DNA of 64,000 bases from an uncultured Bacilli bacterium (GCA_934096295.1 CAKOLL010000002.1:1-64000), one strand, 5' to 3'. Numbered from the stretch's first letter, positions 44,786 to 54,679 are shown. The notes: generated from the letters alone by a model not told the origin. Numbers and translations are program-made.

Positions 44786-45970
44786 ATGAAAGTTGAAATT
44801 GTTAAATTAGATGACTTTGGTCATGGTATTTGTTTTATAAATGATAAAGTTACATTTGTACCAAATACATTGCCTGGTGATATTGTAGATATAAAAATAA
44901 TAAAAGAAAATAAGAAATATAATGAAGCAATATTACTTGATTTAGTTAAGCCTTCAAGTGAGAGAATTGATGCCCCATGTCCTTTCTATGGTATCTGTGG
45001 TGGTTGTACATTACAAACATTATCTTATGAGAAAGGTATTAATTATAAAAAAGAAAAGGTAATCAATTATTTTAAAAAAATGGGGATAAGCATTGCCCCA
45101 AAAGTTATAGTAAATGATATGCATTATAATTATAGAAATAAAATTACATTAAAAGTTGTAAATGGAATAGTAGGATATTATAAATTAAATAGTCATAGTG
45201 TTGTGGAAGTAAATAAATGTTTGCTTGCCGAAGAATGTATAAATGATGTAATAAGTATTGTTTGTGGTATGGGTATTATAAATGGAGAAGTAATAATTAG
45301 AAGTAATTATAAAAGTGAAATATTAATTATAATAAATAGTAAAGATAAAATAAATATTACAAATATAAGTAATAATATAAAAGGTATAATATTAAATGAT
45401 GAAGTAATATATGGAAATGATTATTTTTATGAAGAAATAAATAATATTAAATATAAAGTATCATATAAAGCATTTTTTCAAGTTAATAGAAATGTTGCAA
45501 GTAAAATATTTAAATTAGTTGAAGATTTTGTAAATGATAAAGATTGTGTTCTAGATTTGTATTCTGGAGTTGGTACTTTAGGTTTAAGTGCATCGAAAAA
45601 AGCTAATAGTGTTGTAGGTGTTGAAATAAATAAAGATGCTGTAGATAATGCTAATCAAAATGCTTTAATAAATAATTTAAATAATGCTAAATTTATATAT
45701 AGTGATGCAAGTAATATAAAAAATATTGATGTATCATTTAATAAGTTAATTGTTGATCCACCTAGAGCTGGTTTAAGTACAGAAGTTATAGAATTTATTA
45801 ATAAAAAATTACCAGATGAAATAATGTATATTTCATGTGATTATCATACACAAGCAAGAGATTTAAGGTTGCTTAATAATTATGAAATTGTAGATTCGTA
45901 TGTTTGTGATTTATTTTCTTATACTTATCATGTTGAGTGTATTTGTTTTTTAAAAAAGAAGGTGATTTAA
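44786..45970 (+). CDS. 23S rRNA (uracil-C5)-methyltransferase, RlmD/RlmCD type
   Basis: 394 aa. An N-terminal TRAM domain (about 1-55; KVEIVKLDDFGHGICF) is followed by an iron-sulfur motif in CPFYGICGGCTLQ. The methyltransferase domain has the SAM-binding LDLYSGVGTLGLSASKK, DPPRAGL, the nucleophile Cys in YISCDYHTQARDL and the end YHVECICFLKK. It methylates U747/U1939-type sites of 23S rRNA; which site cannot be told. The ATG at 44786 fits the GTGAT site best. Confidence 0.92.
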   Translation: MKVEIVKLDDFGHGICFINDKVTFVPNTLPGDIVDIKIIKENKKYNEAILLDLVKPSSERIDAPCPFYGICGGCTLQTLSYEKGINYKKEKVINYFKKMGISIAPKVIVNDMHYNYRNKITLKVVNGIVGYYKLNSHSVVEVNKCLLAEECINDVISIVCGMGIINGEVIIRSNYKSEILIIINSKDKINITNISNNIKGIILNDEVIYGNDYFYEEINNIKYKVSYKAFFQVNRNVASKIFKLVEDFVNDKDCVLDLYSGVGTLGLSASKKANSVVGVEINKDAVDNANQNALINNLNNAKFIYSDASNIKNIDVSFNKLIVDPPRAGLSTEVIEFINKKLPDEIMYISCDYHTQARDLRLLNNYEIVDSYVCDLFSYTYHVECICFLKKKVI

Positions 45971-45971
45971 T

Positions 45972-46589
45972 TTGAAAAAAATATTTTTATATTTATATCC
46001 TGTTCGTGAATTTTGTTATGATTATGATTATTTGTTAGATGAAGATGAATTTGATCATTGTTATAAAGTGTTAAATGAATGTATAGAAAAAAGATATCGA
46101 GAAAATGGTTATCAAGTTGTATTTGCAATGTATCCTGAAAAAAATATGTTTGGAGTAATTCCTAAAGATACAGATAAAATAATTACAACGGATGTATCAT
46201 TTGAAGAGGCAACTAAAAAAGATGAAGATAAAGTTAAATATCCGAGTGAAGAATATTTGATAAAACAATTAGGGGATTTTGATACAATTGTAATTGGTGG
46301 TTTTCATTTTGCGGATTGTGTAAAAAGAGTAGCAGAGTATTGTTATAATCAAAGGTATCAAACTTTGGTGGATTTAGATTTAACAGATTTATTTTATAGT
46401 GTTCATCGTATTAGAGAATATTTTGATATTTATGAATATGATCCTAGAGAGTATAAAGAATTTATGATTCAAAGTATGAGTCGGAATTTACCAAAAGAAA
46501 TTGTGGAAAAAATATTTTTAAATAGTTATTCAAGTCCAGTTTATGGAATGTTTGATGAAGAAAAATTAGCGAGTAAGAAAAATATATAA
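45972..46589 (+). CDS. Conserved hypothetical protein
   Basis: 205 aa. TTG start with GGTGATT upstream, 1 nt after the methyltransferase stop. Acidic at the start (EFCYDYDYLLDEDEFDHCYKVL). The middle has FDTIVIGGFHFADCVKRVAEYCYNQ, which recalls the isochorismatase-like GxxxxxCV motif, but the catalytic Asp-Lys-Cys set is not clear. The C-terminus YDPREYKEFMIQSMSRNLPKEIVEKIF is helical. I do not assign a function. No signal peptide. Confidence 0.7.
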   Translation: MKKIFLYLYPVREFCYDYDYLLDEDEFDHCYKVLNECIEKRYRENGYQVVFAMYPEKNMFGVIPKDTDKIITTDVSFEEATKKDEDKVKYPSEEYLIKQLGDFDTIVIGGFHFADCVKRVAEYCYNQRYQTLVDLDLTDLFYSVHRIREYFDIYEYDPREYKEFMIQSMSRNLPKEIVEKIFLNSYSSPVYGMFDEEKLASKKNI

Positions 46590-46604
46590 ACATAAAAAAA
46601 GATA

Positions 46605-46762
46605 TTGATAATTAATAATAAATTATGGTAATATATAAGTATGTATGAGATAAAATTTCATATATTAAAAAAGGAAACATTTGATTTTGGTTTGTTGAAT
46701 GTTACCGTTTGTTTATGGTTATGTTTATTTGGATATTAACTATCACAAATAAACATTTTTTT
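46605..46762 (+). ncRNA. Small RNA-like repeat, copy B, with its own promoter and terminator
   Basis: TTGATA (46605-46610), an 18-nt spacer, TAATAT (46629-46634), then a body from 46656 nearly identical to copy A on the other strand at 6014-6119. It ends in GTTTATTTG...CAAATAAAC (46723-46754) and T7 (46756-46762). The predicted transcript is about 120 nt. A frame of 32 codons exists from the ATG at 46643 (MYEIKFHILKKETFDFGLLN and on), but it lacks a ribosome site. The two copies differ by substitutions only. The rest of the gap, 46763-46999, shows only a C7 run and no gene that I can support. Confidence 0.58.
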
Positions 46763-46999
46763 AATAAACGTAAAAGTTTCATTAAAAAATCCTTAAAGTG
46801 TTTAATTACAATAAATACCACCCATTTTATAAAATCCCACCCCCCCAATAGAGAGGTAAGTAAATATGTCAGGTTTGATAACACTCAACAATCAAATAGT
46901 TTCCATGAAATAATTATATCAAAAATGTGGCTTTATATAAATGAAAAAGCAATAAAACGTTGCTAAATTAATTACTTAAAAACAAGAAAATAAAATTAT

Positions 47000-47028
47000 T
47001 TGACAAACATAAAAAAAAGTAATATAAT
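47000..47028 (+). promoter_or_regulatory. Promoter of the pheST leader
   Basis: TTGACA (47000-47005), 17-nt spacer, TATAAT (47023-47028): full consensus. Confidence 0.88.
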
Positions 47029-47035
47029 CAAGGAG

Positions 47036-47252
47036 TAATTGACGAAGAAGTTGTCTAAGTAGTTAATTTAAGCCTTTGTACAGGGAATTGTAGCCATTGA
47101 CTGAGAGCTATAACAAAAAGATAAGTTAATGAATTTCAATAATGGAGTCAAATCGTGTAAGAGCGTTAATCTATTTGAGGTAGTAGAAATACTATAAAAA
47201 AAGGTGGTACCACGAGCAATTCGTCCTTTTAGGATGTTTGCTCGTTTTTATA
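47036..47252 (+). promoter_or_regulatory. T-box riboswitch of pheST
   Basis: The T-box sequence AGGTGGTACCACG lies at 47202-47214 and the terminator CGAGCAA...TTTGCTCG with a T-rich tail at 47213-47252. Upstream, the Stem I region ends in GAATTTCAATAATGGAG, which places a TTC (Phe) specifier at 47135-47137. Uncharged tRNA-Phe should favour the antiterminator and read-through into pheS. Confidence 0.92.
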
Positions 47253-47281
47253 TTTTTGTACCGATGAAAAGGAAGGATATT

Positions 47282-48319
47282 ATGAAGGAAAAGTTAGAAA
47301 AAATAAGAGAGTTAGGTTTAGAAAAAATTGATGAAACTAAAACTATTCAAGAACTTGAAGATGTTAGAAAAGACCTGATGGGTAAGAAAAGTGAACTTGC
47401 TGAAGTCTTAAAAAACATGGGAAGTCTAGCTCCAGAAGACAAAAAAAGTGTTGGAATGATGACTACAGAAATTAAAAATATATTTCAAGAAAAATTAGCA
47501 AGTAAGGAAGAAGAAATTATTGCATCTATGAGTGTTTTAGATGAACCAATTGATTTAACAGTACCTGGAAAAAAAGTTAGTGCTGGGGCATTACACCCAA
47601 TTACACAAATGCGTAATGATTTAAATGAAGCCTTTTTATCACTTGGTTTTGAGGTTTATACTGAAGATGATATAAGTAGTGAAGAATATGCTTTTGATAA
47701 TTTAAACTTTGCTAAAGACCATCCAGCTCGTCAATCTATGGATACATACTGGATTGAAGGAACTGAAGATAAAGAAGGTGCACAAAGACTTTGTTTAAAA
47801 CCTCATTTAACTGGAGGTTCAGTAAGATACTTATTAAAACATGGAGCACCAGCTAGATTTGTATATCCTGGTAAAGTATTTAGAAATGAAACAACTGATG
47901 CTAGACATGAAAGAGCTTTTTATCAATATGAGGCCTTAATTGTTGATAAAGATATATCATTTTCATCTGGTATGGTAATGATTCAAACTATTTTAGAAAA
48001 AGTTTTTGGAAGAAAAATCAATACAAGAATGAGAGAAGGTTTCTTCCCATTTACGGAACCTGGTTATGAAATTGATATGGAATGTCTTGTTTGTGGAGGA
48101 AAAGGTTGTAAAGTATGTAATCATAATGGTTGGATAGAAGTTATGCCTGGTGGAGTAATTCATCCGAATGTACTTAAATCTGCCAAACTTAATCCAGATG
48201 AATGGACAGGATTTTATATTAATATTGGATTAGATAGATTAGTAATGATGCGTTATGGAGTAGATGATGTAAGACTTTTCCATAGTGGTGATTTGCGTTT
48301 CTTAAAACAATTTAAATAA
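47282..48319 (+). CDS. pheS: Phenylalanine-tRNA ligase alpha subunit
   Basis: 345 aa from the ATG at 47282; longer frames run into the T-box. An N-terminal coiled coil (about 1-85) is followed by the class II core: HPITQMRNDLNEAFLSLGFEV, YWIEGTEDKEGAQRLCLKPHL (motif 1/2), KVFRNETTDARHERAFYQYEAL (motif 2), FFPFTEPGYEIDMECLVCGGKGC and FYINIGLDRLVMMRYGVDDVRLF (motif 3). It works as a heterotetramer with PheT. Controlled by the upstream T-box. Confidence 0.96.
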   Translation: MKEKLEKIRELGLEKIDETKTIQELEDVRKDLMGKKSELAEVLKNMGSLAPEDKKSVGMMTTEIKNIFQEKLASKEEEIIASMSVLDEPIDLTVPGKKVSAGALHPITQMRNDLNEAFLSLGFEVYTEDDISSEEYAFDNLNFAKDHPARQSMDTYWIEGTEDKEGAQRLCLKPHLTGGSVRYLLKHGAPARFVYPGKVFRNETTDARHERAFYQYEALIVDKDISFSSGMVMIQTILEKVFGRKINTRMREGFFPFTEPGYEIDMECLVCGGKGCKVCNHNGWIEVMPGGVIHPNVLKSAKLNPDEWTGFYINIGLDRLVMMRYGVDDVRLFHSGDLRFLKQFK

Positions 48320-48329
48320 GGAGGATAAA

Positions 48330-50753
48330 ATGAGAGTATCATTAAATTTAGTAAAAAAATATATAGATTTACCAGAACATTTAACCAATGAACAAATAGC
48401 ATATGATTTAACACTTAGAACTGTTGAAGTTGAAAGTGTTGAGGAAACTGCTAAAAAGTTTCATGATATTATTGTTGGTAAAATAGTTGAAGTAAATAAT
48501 CATCCAGATGCTGATAAATTAAAAGTATGTATGGTTGATATTGGCGAAGATAAGAATGTTCAAATTGTATGTGGAGGCTCTAATCTTTACAAAGATGAAT
48601 TAGTTGTTGTTTGTAAGCCTGGAGCTGAAGTTATTTGGCATGGTGTAGGGGATCCCGTAGTTATTAAAGAAACTAAAATGCGTGGAGTATCATCTTATGG
48701 TATGATTTGTGCATCTGAAGAAGTTTTCTTAAGTGATTTCTTTCCAGCTAAAGATGAATCAGAAATAATAGATTTAAGTGGTATAAAATGTGCCCCTGGT
48801 GATAATATTGCTGATGTTGTTGATATGAACGATACAGTATTAGAAATAGATAATAAATCATTATCAAATAGACCAGATTTATGGGGGCATTATGGTATTG
48901 CTCGTGAATTATCTGCAATATACGATGTTCCATTAAAAGCACAAGAAACATATGAAATTGATAAAAATTTACCAAAATATGATGTAGAAATAAAAGAACC
49001 ATCAAAATGTTATAGATATGCGGCAGTTGAAATTGATGGAATTTATGAAAAACAATCACCAATGTGGATGCAATCTTTACTTGTTAAATGTGGTGGAAGA
49101 CCAATTAATGCCATCGTAGATATTACAAATTATGTTATGTTTGCTGTAGGACAACCTCTTCATGCTTTTGATAAAACTCATGTAAGTGGTGAAAAAATAG
49201 TTGTTAGAAATGCTAAAGTTGGTGAAGAATTATTATTACTTGACCATAATTCTATTAAGTTAACTACAGATGATTTAGTTATTTGTGATACTGAAGATGC
49301 TATGGCTCTAGCAGGTATTCGAGGTGGTAGTAAAGACTCTATTTTACCTGATACTAAAGGTATCGTTCTAGAGGTTGCAAATTTCCCAGCAGCATCAATT
49401 AGAAAAACTGGTAAAAGATTTGCAGAAAAAACTGATGCATCTATTAGATACGAAAAGGGAATGGATACACAAAGAGTTGATGAAGGTCTAAATTTGGCTT
49501 TATCTTTAATTAAAGAAATATTCCCAGAAAGTAAAATTGTTAAATTTGCTGACGTTTATCCAGTAGAAACTAAAAAAGAAGAAATAGATGTAAGTGAGAA
49601 TTTCTTAACAACTAGATTAGGTAAGAAAATAGATGATGCTGTTATTAAAAGAATTCTTACTGCTTTAGGTTATGAAGTTACCTTAAATGATAGTGTATAT
49701 CATGTAGTTGTACCTACATTTAGATCAACCGGAGATGTGTCTTTAAAAGATGATGTAATGGGAGATATTGCCAGAATATTAAGTTTTGATTCATTTGAAG
49801 CTAAACCTATAGATATAACAATTAAACACTCTATTAATCAAAGAAAAGTATTGTTAGAAAAAAGAATAATGGAATATTTAGCTAATAGATGTGGATTTTA
49901 TGAAATATTTACATATCCTTGGATAGACGAAAAATATATTAATGCAGCAGGGATTTCTACGGAAGATGCAATTAAACTTGCAACACCACCAGCACCTGAA
50001 CTTGCAAATTTAAGAACATCTCTTATCCCTGGTTTACTTGAAGCAACTGTTAAAAACTTAAGATATTATGATGCATTTAAAATCTTTGAATGTGCCCAAA
50101 CTTTTAAAAAAGGTGATTATAGACCATCAAGTGATGATGAAATATTACCAGTTCAAAACAAACATCTAGCTGGAGCTATCGTAGGTAAAAATGCTAAAGA
50201 AATATTCTTTGAATTAAAAGGTGTATTAGAAGAAATGTCTAGATATACCCACATGGATGCATTAAAACTAGAAGCTGGAGATAAGCCAAGCTGGGCTGAT
50301 GTTAATGCTCACTTGAATATAACATTAAATGGTAATGTAATTGGCTCTTTAGGATTATTATCAATTAAAGCTATGAACGATGTTAAAATAAAAAGAACCA
50401 ATGTAGCTATATTTGAATTAAATATGGAAGAATTAATTCCATTTGCATCTAGAGATAATAAATTTGAACATTTACCTGAACTTCCTTTAGTTGAAAAAGA
50501 CTTATCAATAATAGTTGATGAATCTGTAAGTTGGGCAATAATTGAACAAACTGTTAAAGGAAAAGTTAAAGAAGTTGAATTTGTAGATGAATATCGTGGA
50601 AATCAAATTCCTGAAGGTAAAAAGTCTGTTACATTTAAGGTACGTATGATTAATGAAGGTAGTACAATGACTATGGAAGAAATAAATGATAAAATGGAAA
50701 GAATACTTTCTTCATTATATAAAAGATGCGGAGCTAAATTAAGAGAAGAATAA
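48330..50753 (+). CDS. pheT: Phenylalanine-tRNA ligase beta subunit
   Basis: 807 aa, full length. It contains an N-terminal tRNA-binding EMAP-like domain (about 40-150; IIVGKIVEVNNHPDADKLKVCMVDIGE), the B3/B4 editing domain (about 210-400), two B5 helices (about 405-475), the catalytic-like domain (about 485-680) and a C-terminal FDX-ACB domain (LPLVEKDLSIIVDESVSWAII...). GGAGG precedes the ATG, 10 nt after pheS. Confidence 0.97.
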   Translation: MRVSLNLVKKYIDLPEHLTNEQIAYDLTLRTVEVESVEETAKKFHDIIVGKIVEVNNHPDADKLKVCMVDIGEDKNVQIVCGGSNLYKDELVVVCKPGAEVIWHGVGDPVVIKETKMRGVSSYGMICASEEVFLSDFFPAKDESEIIDLSGIKCAPGDNIADVVDMNDTVLEIDNKSLSNRPDLWGHYGIARELSAIYDVPLKAQETYEIDKNLPKYDVEIKEPSKCYRYAAVEIDGIYEKQSPMWMQSLLVKCGGRPINAIVDITNYVMFAVGQPLHAFDKTHVSGEKIVVRNAKVGEELLLLDHNSIKLTTDDLVICDTEDAMALAGIRGGSKDSILPDTKGIVLEVANFPAASIRKTGKRFAEKTDASIRYEKGMDTQRVDEGLNLALSLIKEIFPESKIVKFADVYPVETKKEEIDVSENFLTTRLGKKIDDAVIKRILTALGYEVTLNDSVYHVVVPTFRSTGDVSLKDDVMGDIARILSFDSFEAKPIDITIKHSINQRKVLLEKRIMEYLANRCGFYEIFTYPWIDEKYINAAGISTEDAIKLATPPAPELANLRTSLIPGLLEATVKNLRYYDAFKIFECAQTFKKGDYRPSSDDEILPVQNKHLAGAIVGKNAKEIFFELKGVLEEMSRYTHMDALKLEAGDKPSWADVNAHLNITLNGNVIGSLGLLSIKAMNDVKIKRTNVAIFELNMEELIPFASRDNKFEHLPELPLVEKDLSIIVDESVSWAIIEQTVKGKVKEVEFVDEYRGNQIPEGKKSVTFKVRMINEGSTMTMEEINDKMERILSSLYKRCGAKLREE

Positions 50754-50776
50754 AGTAACTTTTAGTTGCTTTTTTT
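50752..50776 (+). terminator. Terminator after pheT
   Basis: AAAGTAAC, 5-nt loop, GTTGCTTT (one G-U pair), then T run. Confidence 0.82.
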
Positions 50777-50813
50777 CTTTTAGGTAATGTATAATTTGAA
50801 TGGAGGTAAAGAT

Positions 50814-51830
50814 ATGATAATCCCAAAGTTTATAAAAAAAGAAAGTGTAATCGGAGTAGTTGCGCCATCTGATGGAGCAGATAATGAATTAAAAGTTAAA
50901 AGATTTAAAAATGCCTGTAGTAAATTAGAGAGTTTAGGTTATAAAATTAAATTATCTGATAATGTCTTTAATTCATTTATGGGCAGAAGCACAAGTGAAG
51001 AACAAAGAGCAAAAGAGTTTAATGAAATGGTTAGTGATAAAAATGTTGATTTAATAATGTGCGCTTCTGGTGGTGAATTTCTTTTAGAAATTTTGCCTTA
51101 TATTGATTTTGAATTATTAAAAAATAATCCAAAATTTGTGTGTGGTTTTTCTGACCCAACTGGTTTATTATATCCCATTACTACAAAGTGTGATATTGCT
51201 ACAATTTATGGTAAAAACTTTTCTCATTTCGGAATGGATGAATATCATAAAAGTGAAAAAGATTTTTTGGATATAATTAATGGTATTGATGTAGTGCAAG
51301 ATAGTTATGACAAATATGAAGGTTCTTATGTAGAAAAAGTAACAGGATTAGAAAGCTATAACTTGGATAGTGATGTAAAATGGATGACGGTTAAGGAGGA
51401 AGATATTTTTATAAAGGGAAGAATAATCGGAGGGTGTTTTGATATTATATCTGACTTAGCTGGTACAAAGTATGATGGAATAAATGAGTTTAATGAAAAG
51501 TATAAAAGTGATGGAATAATATGGTATTTTGATAATTGTGAAAAAAGTATGGATGATGTAATTAGAATACTTTGGAAATTTAATGAACTTGGATATTTTA
51601 AGTATGCCAAAGGTATTATTTTTGGAAGATTTGGGGTAGAAGTAAGTAATACATATGAAAATTTAATTGATTGTTTAAATGATAGTGTTATAAATAAATT
51701 AAATATACCTATTATATATAATGCTGATGTAAGTCATAAAGGACCGTGTTTAAATATTATTAATGGTGTAATTACTGAAGTTGAAGTAAAGAAAAATAAA
51801 GGAAAGATTAAATTTAAAGTTTTTGAATAA
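50814..51830 (+). CDS. S66-family LD-carboxypeptidase (LdcA/MccF-like)
   Basis: 338 aa from the ATG at 50814 with GGAGG upstream. Serine peptidase family S66, which trims L,D-bonds in muropeptides or inactivates microcin C-like nucleotide peptides. VIGVVAPSDGA at the start, the nucleophile elbow MCASGGEF (Ser), the later Glu region (GIIWYFDNCE) and His in ADVSHKGPC are visible. Length and the KFVCGFSDPTGLLYPI segment suit the MccF-like branch. No signal peptide, so cytoplasmic. Confidence 0.87.
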   Translation: MIIPKFIKKESVIGVVAPSDGADNELKVKRFKNACSKLESLGYKIKLSDNVFNSFMGRSTSEEQRAKEFNEMVSDKNVDLIMCASGGEFLLEILPYIDFELLKNNPKFVCGFSDPTGLLYPITTKCDIATIYGKNFSHFGMDEYHKSEKDFLDIINGIDVVQDSYDKYEGSYVEKVTGLESYNLDSDVKWMTVKEEDIFIKGRIIGGCFDIISDLAGTKYDGINEFNEKYKSDGIIWYFDNCEKSMDDVIRILWKFNELGYFKYAKGIIFGRFGVEVSNTYENLIDCLNDSVINKLNIPIIYNADVSHKGPCLNIINGVITEVEVKKNKGKIKFKVFE

Positions 51831-51851
51831 ACTTATAAATAGAGGGATAAT

Positions 51852-52472
51852 ATGCAACAATTTATATTACATATAATAGAACAATTTGGTTACTTTGGAG
51901 TATTTTTTCTGATATTAATAGAAAATGTATTTCCACCGATACCATCTGAGGTAATACTTTTATTTAGTGGCTTTTTTAGTACATATACAAACTTGAGTGT
52001 CTTATATATGATTGTGGCATCTACTTTTGGTTCACTTTTAGGTGCTATAATTCTTTATTATATAGGTAAAATATTTAATAAAGAAAGATTAAAGAAGATA
52101 GTAAAGGGTAAACTGGGTAAAATATTATTTTTAAAAGAAAAAGATATAGATAAAGCTGATGAATGGTTTGATAATAAAGGAAATAAAAGTGTATTTTTTT
52201 GTAGGTTTGTTCCAATTGTTAGAAGCTTAATATCAATACCTGCAGGTATGAGTGAGATGCCAATGGTAAAATTTATTATTTACACAGTGTGTGGTTCAAT
52301 GATTTGGAATACAGTATTAATTTGTTTGGGATATAAGCTAGGTGATAATTGGGAGTATGTTTTAACAATACTTGATAAATATCAATTAATAGTTATTGTA
52401 ATTCTTATTATAGTATTTGGATATGTAATAATAAAATTTTATAGAAAGAAGAGAAAAAGTAAAAAAATATAG
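51852..52472 (+). CDS. DedA-family membrane protein
   Basis: 206 aa. FGYFGVFFLILIENVFPPIPSEVILLFSGF at the start and RFVPIVRSLISIPAGMSEMPMVKFIIYTVCGSMIWNTVLI in the second half are DedA hallmarks, including the FxPxxRxxxxxxAG re-entrant helix. Family members act as lipid (undecaprenyl phosphate or phospholipid) scramblases. GGGATAAT precedes the ATG. C-terminus basic. Confidence 0.93.
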   Translation: MQQFILHIIEQFGYFGVFFLILIENVFPPIPSEVILLFSGFFSTYTNLSVLYMIVASTFGSLLGAIILYYIGKIFNKERLKKIVKGKLGKILFLKEKDIDKADEWFDNKGNKSVFFCRFVPIVRSLISIPAGMSEMPMVKFIIYTVCGSMIWNTVLICLGYKLGDNWEYVLTILDKYQLIVIVILIIVFGYVIIKFYRKKRKSKKI

Positions 52473-52523
52473 TGCTTTTTCTTTTATTTTGTTATAATAT
52501 AAGTGTTATGTGAGGTGAAGAAA

Positions 52524-53792
52524 ATGAATGATGTAACATTGTTACCTGCGGATACTTATAAAGTTATTAATAAAAGTATTTTAAGTGATGTAGATAGAAA
52601 ATATTTGATTTCATTTTATGAACCTATTATTGGACATTTAGCAACATCCTTATATTTAACTCTGGTTAATGATTTAGAATTGGGCCAACAATTTTCCAGA
52701 GATTTAACACATCATCACTTGATGGGACTTTTAAAAACACCATTAAAAATTTTAAAAGAAGCTAGAGAAGCATTAGAGGCTGTTGGTCTTTTAAAAACAT
52801 ATTATAAAGCGGGTCATGTTAATAATTATATTTATGAATTATATTCACCGATGAGTCCGAATGAATTTTTTAACCATCCAATTCTTAATATTGTTTTATA
52901 TAATAATTTGGGTGCTACAGAATATGAATATTTGAAGAAACAATATCAAAAAATAAAGATAGATACTAAAGAATTTACAGATATAACTAAGAAATTAGAT
53001 GATGTAATGGATAGTGGAGTAAATATACCAACTCTAGATGTAATAGAAAGAAGCATAAGTGATATTGAGGTAAGTGATCATGTTGATTTTGATTTAATAT
53101 TGTCAAGTATACCAAAAGGGATTATAAATGAAAAAGTATTTACTAAGAAAACTAAAAAATTAATAAACGATTTAGCTTTTATATATAAGATAGATACTTT
53201 GAAAATGGTTGAATTAATAAGAAGTGTTTTAAATGAATATGGAATGATTGATAAGGATAGTTTAAGAATTAATGCTAGAAAAATGTATCAATTTAATAAT
53301 GGGGCTTTGCCAACCTTAATATATAGATCACAACCAGAATATTTGAAGAGTCCAGTCGGTGATAATTCAATGCGTGGTAAAATAATTGAAATGTTTGAAA
53401 GTATTAATCCAGTTGATTTTTTAAGAAATAAATATCATGGTGCTAAACCTACGAATAGAGATATTAAAATAATTGAAGGCTTAGTAATAGATTTAGAAAT
53501 GCCTCCGGCGGTTGTTAATGTATTGCTTGATTATGTACTAAGAAAAAACAATAATAAATTAGCTACGAATTATATTGAAACTATCGCAGGACAATGGAAA
53601 AGAGCAGATTTGAAAAATGCTAAAGAAGCTATGGAATTTGCAGAAAAAGAAAATAAGAAATTTACAAGGAAATTAGATAATAATATTAAAGAAACTAAAG
53701 AACCTGTTTGGTTTAATAAAGTAAATGAAGCAAGTCAAATGAGTGATGCAGATAAAAAAGAATTAGAAAATTTGTTAAAGGAGTTTAAATGA
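52524..53792 (+). CDS. dnaB: Replication initiation and helicase-loader protein DnaB (Bacillus type)
   Basis: 422 aa from the ATG at 52524, with GAGGTGA upstream. An N-terminal winged-helix-rich domain (about 15-130; LSDVDRKYLISFYEPIIGHLATSLYLTLV) and a DnaD_2-like C-terminal domain (about 295-370; DFLRNKYHGAKPTNRDIKIIEGLVIDLEMPPAVVNVLLDYVL) are visible. With DnaD and DnaI it loads the replicative helicase. The adjacent dnaI gene overlaps its stop, the standard pair. Confidence 0.93.
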   Translation: MNDVTLLPADTYKVINKSILSDVDRKYLISFYEPIIGHLATSLYLTLVNDLELGQQFSRDLTHHHLMGLLKTPLKILKEAREALEAVGLLKTYYKAGHVNNYIYELYSPMSPNEFFNHPILNIVLYNNLGATEYEYLKKQYQKIKIDTKEFTDITKKLDDVMDSGVNIPTLDVIERSISDIEVSDHVDFDLILSSIPKGIINEKVFTKKTKKLINDLAFIYKIDTLKMVELIRSVLNEYGMIDKDSLRINARKMYQFNNGALPTLIYRSQPEYLKSPVGDNSMRGKIIEMFESINPVDFLRNKYHGAKPTNRDIKIIEGLVIDLEMPPAVVNVLLDYVLRKNNNKLATNYIETIAGQWKRADLKNAKEAMEFAEKENKKFTRKLDNNIKETKEPVWFNKVNEASQMSDADKKELENLLKEFK

Positions 53793-54679
53793 TGGAAAAA
53801 GTTAATATGACATTAAATGAAAAAATAGAAAAAGAATTAGAAAAAGAACTTTCAAAATCATTAAAAGACGAAGAGTTTTGTAATTTAGTTAAAAGAAATA
53901 AATTACCTAAAGAGGTAGTAATTAAAAATAATACAAAGTTAATGGATACTTGTGATGAACTTAAGAATTGTAAAACATGTAAAGGCTTATTTATGTGTAA
54001 AAATAAGGTAAATGGTCATGTTTTATATCCAAGTTTTGATGAAACATTAAAATTTATTTATATGCCTTGTAAATATCAAAAAGAATTAGTAAAAAAAGAA
54101 ATTGATAAGAAAAATAAACTTAATGAAATAAAGAATGCTAGAATGAAAGATATAGATATTAATGATAAAAATAGGGTTAAAGTTATAAAATGGTTGAAAG
54201 AATTTTATGATAGTTATGAAAAAGTTAATACATTAAAGGGATTGTATTTACATGGATCTTTTGGGAGTGGTAAAACCTATTTAATAGCATCTTTATTAAA
54301 TGAGCTAGAAATAAGTAAAAATGCTGTAACAGAAATAGTTTATTTGCCAGAACTTTTAAGAAATATGAAAGAAGATTTTAGTATTGTAGAAGAGAAATTG
54401 GATTTTTTAAAGAATGTAGATGTTTTGTTAATAGATGATATCGGAGCTGAAAATGTTACGTCATGGGGTAGAGATGAAATATTAGGTACAATATTACAAT
54501 ATAGAATGAATAATAAATTAAGTACTTTTTTTACATCTAATTTAACTTTAGAAGAATTAGAAATTCATTTATCAATAACTAAGAATAGCGAAGATAGAGT
54601 AAAGGCAAGAAGAATTATTGAAAGAATAAAACAACTTACTGAAGATATGGAATTAGTAAGTATTAATAGAAGAAATTAA
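53792..54679 (+). CDS. dnaI: Primosomal protein DnaI (helicase loader ATPase)
   Basis: 295 aa; an ATG 3 nt earlier (53789) is equally possible. The N-terminal domain has a zinc-binding set (CDELKNCKTCKGLFMC, later MPCKYQ). The AAA+ core has Walker A HGSFGSGKTYLIASL, Walker B VLLIDDIGAE and sensor 1 FTSNLTLEELE; the arginine region is SEDRVKARRIIERI. It loads DnaC-type helicase. GGAG lies before the start. Confidence 0.94.
   Translation: MEKVNMTLNEKIEKELEKELSKSLKDEEFCNLVKRNKLPKEVVIKNNTKLMDTCDELKNCKTCKGLFMCKNKVNGHVLYPSFDETLKFIYMPCKYQKELVKKEIDKKNKLNEIKNARMKDIDINDKNRVKVIKWLKEFYDSYEKVNTLKGLYLHGSFGSGKTYLIASLLNELEISKNAVTEIVYLPELLRNMKEDFSIVEEKLDFLKNVDVLLIDDIGAENVTSWGRDEILGTILQYRMNNKLSTFFTSNLTLEELEIHLSITKNSEDRVKARRIIERIKQLTEDMELVSINRRN

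Noticed and set aside
46702..46966. Overlapping frames on both strands in the gap before pheST
   Set aside because: No ribosome sites, odd composition, and they overlap the RNA-like repeat; no family resemblance.
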